Positions 16,792-24,652 of a stretch of 64,000 nt of DNA are shown here, in pieces. Origin of the DNA: Methanofollis sp. UBA420 (GTDB lineage: Archaea; Halobacteriota; Methanomicrobia; Methanomicrobiales; Methanofollaceae). Where the stretch lies: NCBI RefSeq assembly GCF_002498315.1, contig NZ_DAGX01000002.1:748067-812066 (forward strand), given 5' to 3'. The position numbers were made by a program, and so were the translations under genes. The first letter of the stretch is position 1; every line of letters begins with the position of its first letter. The notes below the pieces were generated by a model, which was not told the DNA's origin, did not search any database, and saw only the letters and a program-made list of their open reading frames with translations.

Positions 16792-17916
16792 ATGACAAAG
16801 GATCTCCTCATGTGGGATGAGACACTCTTCAGGGACCCCGAGGTCTTCGAGATCGACTATGTCCCGGAGCAGTTCAACCACAGGGAGACGCAGATGCGGG
16901 AACTCGCCTTCCAGATCAGGCCGGGAGCGCGGGGCGGCCGGCCCCTGAACACGATCTGCAGGGGTCTGCCCGGCACCGGCAAGACGACGAGCGTGCGAAA
17001 ACTCTTCGCCGAGATCGAGGCCGAGACCAAGAAACTCGTGCCCGTCTACGTCAACTGCGAGATCGACAACACGAAGTTCGCCGTCTTCGCCCAGATCTAC
17101 CGGAAACTCTCCGGCCACCTGCCGCCTGCCTCCGGCACCTCCTTCAAGCAGGTCTTCGACGCCGTCGCCCGGATCCTCCAGAAGGAGGAGATCGTCCTGC
17201 TCGTCGCCCTCGACGACGCCAACTACCTCCTGTACGAGAACGAGATCAACCGGGTACTGTACGCCCTCCTGCGGTCGCACGAGTCCTATCCGGGTACCAG
17301 GATCGGCGTGATCGCGATCATCTCCGATATGAACGTCGACCTCTCGCGCGAGGTGGACCCGCGGGTCGCCTCGGTCTTCAGGCCGACAGAGATCTATTTC
17401 CCCCCGTACTCCGCGGACGAGGCCCGCCACATCCTCACCGAGAGGGTGATGAGCGGCCTGTACCCCGGCGTCCTCTCCGATGCGATGCTCGACCTGGTCG
17501 TCGAGCAGACGATGAAGAGCGGCGACCTGCGGGTCGGCCTCGACCTCCTGAAGCGTGCCGCCCTCAATGCCGAGAAGGACGCGAGAAAGAAGATCGAGGA
17601 GGACGACATCTGCCTGGCCTACCAGATCTCGAAGTACCTCCACCTCTCCTTCACCCTGCGGACCCTGAAGGACGAGGAAAAAGTCCTCTTAAAGGTCATC
17701 GCCGGCATGAGCAGCGAAGGGAAAGAGATGAACGCGGGAGAGGTCTATACCCATGCAAAAGAGGTGATGAAAATCGGCTATACCCGCTTCTACGAGATCG
17801 TCAAAAAGCTCGATGCGATGCGGCTGATCAACCTCGATTACAGGCAGGGACGGGGCCGAACGCGTGTTATCACGCTGCGATACGAGCCGCAACGCGTCCT
17901 CGAACTCCTGGCCTGA
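16792..17916 (+). CDS. cdc6: Orc1/Cdc6 replication initiator
   Basis: About 374 residues from ATG 16792 (GTG 16789 directly before it is possible). AAA+ domain with Walker A RGLPGTGKTTS (about 58-66), a Walker B-like LLVALDDANYLL in which the usual acidic pair is Asp-Asp rather than Asp-Glu, sensor 1 region VIAIISDMNVD and sensor 2 region SGDLRVGLDLLKRA. A C-terminal winged helix (about 300-374, GYTRFYEIVKKLDAMRLI) would bind DNA. It recognises origins and loads MCM helicase. The variant Walker B suggests a paralog, not necessarily the main initiator. Confidence 0.92.
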   Translation: MTKDLLMWDETLFRDPEVFEIDYVPEQFNHRETQMRELAFQIRPGARGGRPLNTICRGLPGTGKTTSVRKLFAEIEAETKKLVPVYVNCEIDNTKFAVFAQIYRKLSGHLPPASGTSFKQVFDAVARILQKEEIVLLVALDDANYLLYENEINRVLYALLRSHESYPGTRIGVIAIISDMNVDLSREVDPRVASVFRPTEIYFPPYSADEARHILTERVMSGLYPGVLSDAMLDLVVEQTMKSGDLRVGLDLLKRAALNAEKDARKKIEEDDICLAYQISKYLHLSFTLRTLKDEEKVLLKVIAGMSSEGKEMNAGEVYTHAKEVMKIGYTRFYEIVKKLDAMRLINLDYRQGRGRTRVITLRYEPQRVLELLA

Positions 17917-17932
17917 GCGATCGATTGGCAAG

Positions 17933-17941
17933 TCTTATCTA
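17933..17941 (+). promoter_or_regulatory. TATA-like box and ribosome site of mch
   Basis: TCTTATCTA, centred 42 bases before the mch ATG, would start transcription near 17963. GGTGA at 17967-17971 lies 7 bases before ATG 17979 and fits a short leader with a ribosome site. The box sits only 17 bases after the cdc6 stop. Confidence 0.5.
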
Positions 17942-17978
17942 TTCTCTCCGCGTTGTTTATGTGAATGGTGATATTTCC

Positions 17979-18923
17979 ATGCTGAGCGTGAATGAACAGG
18001 CCCTTGACATTTTCAACGACATTTTCGAATATCCCGATGATTACAACGCGGCGTCCCATGAACTTGACAACGGCGCCAGGATCGTCGATGCAGGCGTCTC
18101 CGTTCCCGGCGGGTACCAGGCCGGCCGGACCTTCACCGAGATCTGCATGGGCGGCCTCGCCGACGTGAACCTCACGATGGGACAGATCAAGGGGATCCCG
18201 ATGCCCTTCATCGAGGTCTCCACCGACTTCCCCTCGGTCTCCTGCCTCGGCGCCCAGAAGGCCGGCTGGACGATCAAGGTCGGCAACTACTTCGCGATGG
18301 GTTCAGGCCCGGCCCGCGCCCTCTCCCTCAAGCCGAAGCACACCTATGAGGTCATCGGATACGAGGACGAGTGCGACTCAGCCGTGATCTGCCTGGAGAG
18401 CGACCACCTCCCGAACGGCGAGGTCATGCAGACGATCGCCGACGCGTGCAAGGTGGACGTCGCCAACACCTGCGCCATCGTCGCCCCCACCTCCTCCATC
18501 GTCGGCTCGGTCCAGGTCGCCGGCCGTTGCGTGGAGACCGCGGTCTACAAGCTGAACGAACTCGGCTTCGACACCAGGAAGATCGTCGCCGGTTTCGGCA
18601 CCGCCCCGGTCCCGCCGGTCCGCGGCGCCAAGCGTGCGATGGGTGTCACGAACGACGCCACCATCTACCACGGCCAGATCGCCCTCACCATGAATGCCCC
18701 GGAGATCAAGGACTACCTCGGGAAGATCCCGTCCAATACGTCCCAGGGCTACGGCAAGCCTTTCAACGAGATCTTCAAGGAAGCGGGCTACGACTTCTAC
18801 AAGATCGACACGTCGCTTTTCTCCCCGGCCCAGGTGGTCATCAACGAGATCTCCGAGGGCGTCGTCTATCATGTCGGCGAGGTCAACCCCGACGTGACCC
18901 TGCAGTCCTTCGGTCTCCAGTAA
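17979..18923 (+). CDS. mch: Methenyltetrahydromethanopterin cyclohydrolase
   Basis: 314 residues from ATG 17979, chosen because GGTGA is well spaced and it matches the usual Mch start (MLSVNEQALDIFNDI). Reversibly hydrolyses methenyl-H4MPT to formyl-H4MPT in the CO2-reducing methanogenesis pathway, in the cytoplasm. Highly typical blocks: NGARIVDAGVSVPGGYQAG, FPSVSCLGAQKAGW, MGSGPARAL and GFGTAPVPPVRG. After the stop, GGGGGGCCATACCCCCC can fold into a hairpin (about 18936-18955) shared with the end of the convergent nitroreductase gene. Confidence 0.96.
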   Translation: MLSVNEQALDIFNDIFEYPDDYNAASHELDNGARIVDAGVSVPGGYQAGRTFTEICMGGLADVNLTMGQIKGIPMPFIEVSTDFPSVSCLGAQKAGWTIKVGNYFAMGSGPARALSLKPKHTYEVIGYEDECDSAVICLESDHLPNGEVMQTIADACKVDVANTCAIVAPTSSIVGSVQVAGRCVETAVYKLNELGFDTRKIVAGFGTAPVPPVRGAKRAMGVTNDATIYHGQIALTMNAPEIKDYLGKIPSNTSQGYGKPFNEIFKEAGYDFYKIDTSLFSPAQVVINEISEGVVYHVGEVNPDVTLQSFGLQ

Positions 18924-18961
18924 ACGCTCTTTTCCCGGGGGGCCATACCCCCCTCCAGATT

Positions 18962-19543
18962 TTATCCGATCCAGGTGATGACAGGGTCGCGCCGGGTCTG
19001 CGGTTCGGGCGTACCTTTTGGGTAGCCGAAGATGATCGGCGCCACGGTCCGCCAGCCTTCGGGCACGCCGAGGGCGGCGAGGAACTCGGGGCTGCCGGAG
19101 ACAGGTTCGGCGGATCCGATCCAGCAGCTCCCGACACCCAGTGCATGGGCGGCGAGCATCATGGTCCCGGCGCAGAGGGTGCAGTCGTAGATGCTGTACC
19201 TGTTCCGCACGTCGCCGAGGACGAGGACGAGCACGGGGGCATCGTAGAAGATGTCGTACTCCTCATGTGCAAGGATCTCCCTGTACGCGATGGAGGCCTC
19301 GTCGGTGGCGTCCCGGAGGGCTGCACGGAGGAAGGGCTTGCAGTACTCCGAGATCTGTTTCATGAGGGTCTGGTCACGGACGACGATGAACTGCCAGGGC
19401 TGGAGGCCGAGGGCCGTTGGGGCATGGATGCCGGCGTCGATGATCGCCTGCACGGTCCCATCGTCGAGGGGTCTGTCCTCATACGACCTGATGCTCCGTC
19501 TCCCCCGGATCGCCGCCATGACGGCGTCATGCTCTCTCTGCAT
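18962..19543 (-). CDS. Nitroreductase-family FMN oxidoreductase
   Basis: 193 residues, normal for the family. Opening RRSIRSYEDRPLDDGTVQAIIDAGIHAPTALGLQPWQF contains the FMN-phosphate arginines and the Q-P-W segment; DCTLCAGTMMLAAHALGVGSCWIG is the conserved core, and IIFGYPKG the C-terminal flavin contact. Such enzymes reduce quinones, nitro compounds or flavins with NAD(P)H; the substrate here is unknown. Convergent with mch, separated by 38 bases. Confidence 0.88.
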   Translation of the reverse strand: MQREHDAVMAAIRGRRSIRSYEDRPLDDGTVQAIIDAGIHAPTALGLQPWQFIVVRDQTLMKQISEYCKPFLRAALRDATDEASIAYREILAHEEYDIFYDAPVLVLVLGDVRNRYSIYDCTLCAGTMMLAAHALGVGSCWIGSAEPVSGSPEFLAALGVPEGWRTVAPIIFGYPKGTPEPQTRRDPVITWIG

Positions 19544-19622
19544 GATCCGCCCTCCAACCCCGCGTCATATAAAGGTTCGGCGGCGACCATACCTTGATGT
19601 GGCGGGAGGAGAAAATCTGCAC

Positions 19623-20216
19623 ATGACGGATTCTATCACAATCGGGGAGGACTTCAAGCCGTCCCCGCAGTTCAAGACATATTATTTCCTCTATCTTTTC
19701 CTTACGACACTGGTCGCGGCCGCCTTCATCCTCTTCCCGGTCTCCCTTGCAGGCGAACCGGTGCTCAACGCCCTCTTTGCCGGGGGTCTGATCGCGGTCG
19801 TCGTCTTTGTGGCGGTCTGGATCCCGCTCTACTACCGGAGCGTGGTCTACCACCTCGGCGGGACAGAGATGACCTGGAAGAGAGGGGTCTGGTTCAGGGG
19901 GACGGGCATCGTCCCGTACAACAGGATCACGAATGTCGATATCGTGCAGGGGCCGCTGATGCGCATCTTCGGCATCTCCGACCTCCGCATCCAGACGGCC
20001 GGGTACTCGGCCCAGGCCCAGGCCGAGATCCGCATCCAGGGTGTCGAGGAGCCCGAGGAGGTGCGGGAACTGATCATGGCCCAGGTCCGCGGCAGGCCGC
20101 CGGTGGCGGCGACGACAGGGGGCGAGGAGACTGTCCCGGCACCCGAGGACGCGGTGCTCGCCGAACTGCGGGCGATCCGCCGGGTGCTTGAGGGGATGAC
20201 AGAGAAGAAGGAGTGA
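19623..20216 (+). CDS. Membrane protein with bacterial PH-like (YdbS/bPH2) domain
   Basis: 197 residues from ATG 19623; GGAGGAG lies about 11 bases upstream. Two membrane helices (about 20-40 and 47-68), then a bPH2 domain (VVYHLGGTEMTWKRGVWFRGTGIVPYNRITNVDIVQGPLMRIFGISDL) and a charged C-terminal tail with a short amphipathic helix. The NRITNV...GPL motif is the family hallmark. Function of single-domain archaeal members is unknown. Divergent from the nitroreductase gene. A C/T-rich tract with TTTTTT follows the stop (20219-20236). Confidence 0.8.
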   Translation: MTDSITIGEDFKPSPQFKTYYFLYLFLTTLVAAAFILFPVSLAGEPVLNALFAGGLIAVVVFVAVWIPLYYRSVVYHLGGTEMTWKRGVWFRGTGIVPYNRITNVDIVQGPLMRIFGISDLRIQTAGYSAQAQAEIRIQGVEEPEEVRELIMAQVRGRPPVAATTGGEETVPAPEDAVLAELRAIRRVLEGMTEKKE

Positions 20217-20324
20217 ATTTTCCCCCCTTTTTTCGTCGACGGCCGGCCGGGAGCGTCACCCGCGGTGCCGCCGGCCCGACAACAGAGATATAAGGAAGAG
20301 GGTAAAAGAGTACACGGCATTTCT

Positions 20325-20398
20325 GGGCTTGTGGTCTAGTCGGTTATGACGTCGCCCTTACACGGCGAAGATCTCCGGTTCGAACCCGGACAGGCCCA
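20325..20398 (+). tRNA. tRNA-Val (anticodon TAC)
   Basis: A 74-base cloverleaf: acceptor GGGCTTG pairs with CAGGCCC (one G-U), D-arm GTC/GAC, anticodon stem TCGCC/GGCGA around loop CTTACAC with anticodon TAC, and T-stem TCCGG/CCGGA around TTCGAAC. Discriminator base is A; CCA is not encoded. TATAAGGAAGAGG-type sequence about 30-40 bases upstream may be the promoter. The AT-rich island starts directly after it. Confidence 0.95.
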
Positions 20399-20587
20399 TC
20401 TGTTTTGAACAGGATTTTGCGATATCGTGAATAAAACAGGACTCATTCCTGATTTGGTATTCAGGATTTGAGATTCAATGAATCGAGATGCATTCGTGAC
20501 TGATTCATGCAAAAATTCTGCCGCTTCATCTGAGAGTGTGAACGTATACTTCTTCCTCTTTCGCTCGTAATTCTTTTCTTTTACCAT
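20339..20587 (-). CDS. Small basic protein, possible DNA-binding regulator, ending inside tRNA-Val
   Basis: Open frame of up to 83 residues from ATG 20587 with a strong ribosome site (GAGGAG about 11 bases upstream). The first 55 residues (KNYERKRKKYTFTLSDEAAEFL...ASRFIESQIL) look like a compact ribbon-helix-helix-type protein. The last 20 or so residues are read from the antisense of the tRNA gene, and the stop lies in the tRNA D-arm. This would be expected if an element carrying this gene integrated at the tRNA and replaced its original end. The real C-terminus is uncertain. Confidence 0.4.
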
Positions 20588-20663
20588 TTTCTCATCTCTC
20601 CTCTTTTCTCATCAACTGTCCATACTGTTTCGGCTGCCCTAACATCTCATGCGGCGCGGATCT

Positions 20664-20717
20664 GATAAAGAGGGGGTAACAAAAGTGCGGGGCTGAGTTT
20701 GTCACCCTCTCTTTATC
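20664..20717. promoter_or_regulatory. Long inverted repeat between divergent small genes
   Basis: Arms 20664-20683 and 20698-20717, 20 bases each, matching at 18 positions with a 14-base spacer; they begin GATAAAGAG and end CTTTATC. The site lies between the start of the leftward gene (20587) and the rightward gene (20743). Both may encode ribbon-helix-helix proteins, so it is a good candidate for an autoregulatory operator. Confidence 0.55.
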
Positions 20718-20742
20718 TGGAGATGATCGCCATGCAGTCGGT

Positions 20743-21144
20743 ATGGAGTACAACGCACAGGGAGAGGTTTTCCACCAAACTACTGTCCGTATCAGAGAGG
20801 GGGTCTATTCACTCACTAAAAATGAGGGCATTCCGATCTCCGAGTCGGCAGAGAAGGGTCTGATCGCTGAACTTCGCGCGCGGTATCGAAGTATGAGGGA
20901 AGAGGCGATGATCCGAAGAGAGTACCAGGGGCGGAAAGGCCCTCCGGTTCTTCCCGTCACCGACGACAAAGGAGGTGAAAAAACGGCTGTGATGCAAATC
21001 CAGAGAAGAGAATGTTCAACAGGCCCTCATAACCAGATGAACATCATCCTCCCTTCAAGTGCCTTCACAAGGGACGCAGTTCCCGTGTGGCTGACAATCG
21101 GCCTGATGACATTTGTGATCTTTGCCGCGATGACACGGCAATGA
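20743..21144 (+). CDS. Putative ribbon-helix-helix protein with C-terminal hydrophobic segment, possible nested start
   Basis: 133 residues. The N-terminal part (QTTVRIREGVYSLTKNEGIPISESAEKGLIAELRARY) has the beta-strand/two-helix pattern of CcdA-like antitoxins. The C-terminal part ends in a hydrophobic stretch PVWLTIGLMTFVIFAAM. Inside the frame at 20971-20978 is a perfect GGAGGTGA, followed in frame by GTG 20989 and ATG 20992, so a second short membrane peptide of about 51 residues may be made from the same frame. Sits in the AT-richer island next to tRNA-Val. Family and function unknown. Confidence 0.5.
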   Translation: MEYNAQGEVFHQTTVRIREGVYSLTKNEGIPISESAEKGLIAELRARYRSMREEAMIRREYQGRKGPPVLPVTDDKGGEKTAVMQIQRRECSTGPHNQMNIILPSSAFTRDAVPVWLTIGLMTFVIFAAMTRQ

Positions 21145-21357
21145 TCAGGCAGGGAACTAACACCCCTTGCTGCATTTCCCTATACCATTTTTGCACGCTT
21201 CAAACTTCTCTTGGCCGACCGGAGCGATCATACCGCGTCGCGAAGGGTTGAGCGGGTTTCCCACACCAAAGGGAGGCTATGAACAAATAGAAAGGGATAT
21301 CATCGCACCAGCATATCCGGTTGATTAAGTTGAATCTGTAATTCTGGCGATGATAAA
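21145..21357. other. Non-coding gap in the island
   Basis: About 210 bases between two plus-strand genes. I see no strong gene, tRNA or terminator; the last 60 bases are AT-rich and may hold the promoter of the following gene. Confidence 0.4.
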
Positions 21358-21879
21358 ATGGACATTCTGCTTGACACGCTGATTTTTATTCTCACGATTT
21401 ATCCCCTTCTAGCAATAGTAGGAACAATTGGTGTCGGATTATATGTTAAAATACACCAGAAAAGAAAAACAGGGGATGCTTTTCAATTTGCCACCGCAGC
21501 ATTCACAATTTTTGTGATAGCATATTTATCAATCCCATTAGTTATGAAATATGAAATCCCACAATATCTATTAAATGAATTTACATTAATGAGCCTAATT
21601 CTTGCCTTAATAGCATTAACGTCCAATAACCTAAAAGAACTAAACGCAGATCAACCATTCATATCTTTGAATTCGGAAATCAAAGCCATTCAAGATGAAA
21701 TTACCACCGAAGGAGAGCAGAACACCCAGAAAATCATCACACAAATAAATCACTTAGAAGAGTCACAAAAGACATTGGCACAACAAATCCAATCCCTGAA
21801 GGACAGTATCCTCGCGTCCGAACCCTCAGAGCCACATGAGGGCGATGATGCGGCGGGCCTCTCCACTAAAAAAGAATAA
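21358..21879 (+). CDS. AT-rich membrane protein with C-terminal coiled coil
   Basis: 173 residues. Three hydrophobic segments (about 4-27, 43-62 and 71-88) are followed by a Glu/Gln/Ile-rich region (about 100-150, SEIKAIQDEITTEGEQNTQKI) that should form a coiled coil. Base composition is clearly AT-richer than the flanking genes, with many ATA and TTA codons that are rare elsewhere in the window; this suggests recent transfer. No family recognised. It is followed by a GTTTTGT-AAAAGG-ACAAAAC hairpin (21974-21993). Confidence 0.6.
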   Translation: MDILLDTLIFILTIYPLLAIVGTIGVGLYVKIHQKRKTGDAFQFATAAFTIFVIAYLSIPLVMKYEIPQYLLNEFTLMSLILALIALTSNNLKELNADQPFISLNSEIKAIQDEITTEGEQNTQKIITQINHLEESQKTLAQQIQSLKDSILASEPSEPHEGDDAAGLSTKKE

Positions 21880-21973
21880 TAACGCCAATAACGGTTTGCG
21901 GGGAGCGTTTCGATCAATTCAGGATAAACAAAAGCCGACCCGCTCGGGAGGGCAGACACAAAGGGGCAAAAAA

Positions 21974-21993
21974 GTTTTGTAAAAGGACAAAAC
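21974..21993. terminator. Perfect 7-base stem hairpin
   Basis: GTTTTGT (21974-21980), loop AAAAGG, ACAAAAC (21987-21993). It lies about 95 bases after the AT-rich gene and before the DUF1059 promoter, so it may end the island transcript. There is no T-run directly after it, so termination is not certain. Confidence 0.3.
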
Positions 21994-22050
21994 AACTCCC
22001 GATGGTGTGCGTGAAATTTTCCCCCCATCTCTCAAGAAATCCCAGAGAAA

Positions 22051-22059
22051 ATACTATAT
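22051..22059 (+). promoter_or_regulatory. TATA-like box of the DUF1059 gene
   Basis: ATACTATAT, centred about 38 bases before ATG 22094, predicts a start site near 22082. The GGTGAT ribosome site (22083-22088) would lie at the very start of the leader. Confidence 0.4.
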
Positions 22060-22093
22060 CCCATGCATTCTATTGACCGCCCGGTGATGGTAT

Positions 22094-22261
22094 ATGCCGT
22101 CGTTCAAATGCAAAGACACCGGGCTGAAATGCCCCTTCGAGGCGTCCGAAGCGAATGAGTTCGACCTGGAACAGAAGATCGCCGACCACGCACGGGAGGC
22201 ACACGACAGAGCGCACCTCTCCGCGGATGAGTGGACGAAGATCAAGAAGGTCATCCACTGA
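22094..22261 (+). CDS. DUF1059 small metal-binding-type protein
   Basis: 55 residues, MPSFKCKDTGLKCPFEASE...HAREAHDR...KIKKVIH. The two cysteines (C6, C13) and the H-x3-H pair (HAREAH, about residues 32-37) give a C...C...H...H arrangement typical of DUF1059, a family of small predicted zinc-binding proteins often abundant in methanogens. GGTGAT lies six bases before the ATG. The T-tracts ATTTTT and TTTTTT within 30 bases of the stop probably terminate the transcript. No role is known. Confidence 0.8.
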   Translation: MPSFKCKDTGLKCPFEASEANEFDLEQKIADHAREAHDRAHLSADEWTKIKKVIH

Positions 22262-22487
22262 GAAGAGCAGGGCACAATTTTTCCACTCCTTTTTTGCACC
22301 CCTTCGTCACCCGACCCTCGCACAGGGGTACCTCCCTTTACCGACGCAGGTACCGCCCGCGGGACGGTGCGGCGAGCAGATCCTCCTGCACAGGCCGATG
22401 TCTCCTCCGATCCCATGAGGGAGAGTGCGGACCACGGCATCCCATACCAGAAATTCCCCAGAGCCGAAAAAAAGGGGCCAGACCCGC

Positions 22488-24278
22488 TCACGGCGCACGG
22501 GCGGCGACCGCCTGACTGTGGGCGAGCATCAGGTCTGTCCGCGTGATAAACCCGGCAAGACGCCCGGGGTCGCCGGCCGAGACCACGGGGAGGTGGTGGA
22601 TGTCATGGTCGATCATCAGGCGCAGGGCCTCCTCCAGGGTCCGGTCCTCGCGTATCGAAACCAGGGACCTCGTCATCCTCTCCCCCACAGGGAGGGAGAG
22701 GTCGCCGCCCGCCAGGAGTTCGCGCACGTCCCTCGTCGTGATGATGCCGGCCAGGCGGTCGCCGTCGAGCACCGGATAGCCCGTGTGGTGCGTCGAAGTG
22801 ATGAGGGAGAAGACCTGCGAACAGGCGTCGGCAGGGGAGAGGGAGATCACACGGTCACGCGGGACCATCACCTCGGCCACCCGGATCTTCTCCAGGATAT
22901 CGACCTCGAACTCGCCGCGGTGGGCACTGGAGAAGGACTTGTTCCGCACCTGCTCCACGAAGATCGTCTCCTCGCCGGTGAGCACATGGGCGACGGCCAC
23001 CGCCCCCATCGCGGGCACGAAGAGGGAGAAGTTGCCGGTCATCTCCACGACCATGATCATCACCGCGATGGGCGCGTTCGAGATCGCCCCGAAGAGGGCG
23101 ATCATGCCGACGACCACAAAACCCGGCACCAGTTCGATGGGTACCATACCGGGCAGGAAGGTGTGGAGGGCCATCCCGACAGCCCCGCCTGTCGCCCCGC
23201 CGATGACCAGGCCGGGCGCGAAGACGCCGCCGCTCCCCCCCGACCCGATGGTCAGGGACGTGGTGAGGATCTTGACGAACGGGATGAAGAGGAGGACCGA
23301 GAGGGGGAGCATCGAGTACATCGCAAGCTGGATGAAGCCGTAACCGGTACCCAGGCCGGCAAGCCCGATGATCGCGGTCTCAGGCGAGAGGTAGACGAGG
23401 GCGACGACAAGGCTGCCGGTGATGAAGGCCCCGGCGAGGGGCTTGACATGCTTCGGGAGATGGTACCTCTCGAAGATCCCGGCAAAGAGGCGTTTCGTCC
23501 CGTAGAACGTCCTGATATAGAGAACGCCGACCGCGGCGCAGACCACGCCGAGGAAGAGGAAGAACGGGATCTGGCCGGTCGTCCACTCGACCGCGACCGG
23601 CGAGAAGACCGGTTCGAAACCCTCGAATGCACCGAAGATTGCGTACCCGATGACCGAGGCGAGGAAGCCCGGGATGATCGCATCGGACTCGAAGTCCCGG
23701 CTGTAGAGCACCTCGGCCGCAAGGATGGCGCCGCCGAGGGGCGCCTTGAAGATCGTCCCTATACCGGCGCCGATACCTGTCGCCAGGGCGATCCGCCGCT
23801 CCCTCTCGGAGAGGCCGAGGAGGTCGGCGACAAGGGACCCGAAACCCGCCGACATCTGGGCGGTCGGCCCCTCCCTGCCGGCACTCCCGCCTGTGGAGAT
23901 GGTGATGATCGCGGTCAGGGCCTTGAGGATGGGGATGCGGCGGCGGATCCGCCCCTCGCCATGGAAGGCCCGGATCGCCGCGTCCGTCCCGTGGCCCTCG
24001 GCCTCGGGGGCATAGGTGTACACGAGGAGGCCGGAGACGAGGGCACCAAAGCAGATCACGGGGAGGATGAGCCACGGCGTCTCGGGCGGGGCCCATTGTG
24101 AGATCTCGGCTATGCTCTGCCCCTCCTCGGGCAGGTTGAACCCGACGATGGTCTCCATGAAGAAGGAGGTGCCGATCTTGAGGCCCTCGAAGAACAAAAG
24201 GGCACCGATTCCAGAAATTATTCCCACGATCACGGATATGAGAAAGATACGCTGTACAGGTGCGGCACCGTCTGACAT
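22488..24278 (-). CDS. ClC-family chloride channel/antiporter with tandem CBS domains
   Basis: 596 residues from ATG 24278; upstream in-frame starts would add a non-membrane tail and lie beyond the TATA box. Core of about 11 membrane helices with family motifs STGGSAGREGPTAQM (the gating-type glutamate lies in GREGP) and GSGGSGGVFAPGLVIGG. The C-terminus (about 455-590) holds two CBS repeats (VMVPRDRVISLSPAD and MTRSLVSIREDRTLEEAL), which usually sense adenine nucleotides. It moves Cl- or exchanges Cl-/H+. A run of seven T on the sense strand just past the stop (22469-22475) may terminate it. Confidence 0.93.
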   Translation of the reverse strand: MSDGAAPVQRIFLISVIVGIISGIGALLFFEGLKIGTSFFMETIVGFNLPEEGQSIAEISQWAPPETPWLILPVICFGALVSGLLVYTYAPEAEGHGTDAAIRAFHGEGRIRRRIPILKALTAIITISTGGSAGREGPTAQMSAGFGSLVADLLGLSERERRIALATGIGAGIGTIFKAPLGGAILAAEVLYSRDFESDAIIPGFLASVIGYAIFGAFEGFEPVFSPVAVEWTTGQIPFFLFLGVVCAAVGVLYIRTFYGTKRLFAGIFERYHLPKHVKPLAGAFITGSLVVALVYLSPETAIIGLAGLGTGYGFIQLAMYSMLPLSVLLFIPFVKILTTSLTIGSGGSGGVFAPGLVIGGATGGAVGMALHTFLPGMVPIELVPGFVVVGMIALFGAISNAPIAVMIMVVEMTGNFSLFVPAMGAVAVAHVLTGEETIFVEQVRNKSFSSAHRGEFEVDILEKIRVAEVMVPRDRVISLSPADACSQVFSLITSTHHTGYPVLDGDRLAGIITTRDVRELLAGGDLSLPVGERMTRSLVSIREDRTLEEALRLMIDHDIHHLPVVSAGDPGRLAGFITRTDLMLAHSQAVAARAP

Positions 24279-24495
24279 AATGCAGAATATTGTTGCAGGA
24301 CAAAGAACATAAAATATATCGCGAAACTGCCTGATAGTCCTGAAATCACCGTATCCTCCGGAAATAGGGAGGCACGGGGGCCGGTGCGCGCCCATGCCCG
24401 ATCCGGCCTCCAGGGAGGGCAGGGAAGTGGCATCAGGTCATCTCAGGGGGGGAAAAGGCGGACGGCCCGGCATGATACTTATTAACATAACGCAT

Positions 24496-24548
24496 GAGTA
24501 AAGATCATATTGTTTACTCCAGCCCTGACAGGTGCTGAAAGGTGTCAG
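24496..24548. promoter_or_regulatory. Two inverted repeats upstream of fdhC
   Basis: GAGTAAA (24496-24502) and TTTACTC (24513-24519) form a 7-base inverted repeat with a 10-base spacer. CTGACA (24525-24530) and TGTCAG (24543-24548) form a 6-base repeat with a 12-base spacer. Both lie 80-160 bases before the fdhC TATA box, in the usual place for activator or repressor binding. Confidence 0.45.
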
Positions 24549-24615
24549 ACAAAGAAAAGCCATGTGCAGCAACGATTAGAAAGATTTTAATAAGATTTCG
24601 GGGTATTTTAGTTTG

Positions 24616-24652
24616 ACCTATACAAGAAAGGATTTATAGTGTCGGTATAGGT
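24616..24652 (+). promoter_or_regulatory. fdhC core promoter flanked by a perfect inverted repeat
   Basis: ACCTATAC (24616-24623) and GTATAGGT (24645-24652) are perfect 8-base inverted repeats with 21 bases between them. The TATA-like GATTTATA (24631-24638) lies in the middle. Transcription is expected near 24661, giving a short leader with GAGGTG (24663-24668) eight bases before the ATG. A protein bound to both arms would cover the TATA box. Confidence 0.55.

Noticed and set aside
20399..22093. Complete integrated virus or plasmid at tRNA-Val
   Set aside because: No integrase, no replication gene and no visible duplicate of the tRNA 3' end in the window; only a small island is supportable.
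22425..24101. Long plus-strand open frame opposite the ClC gene
   Set aside because: Translation is Gly/Asp/Arg/His-rich with no motif; the minus strand encodes a clear channel.
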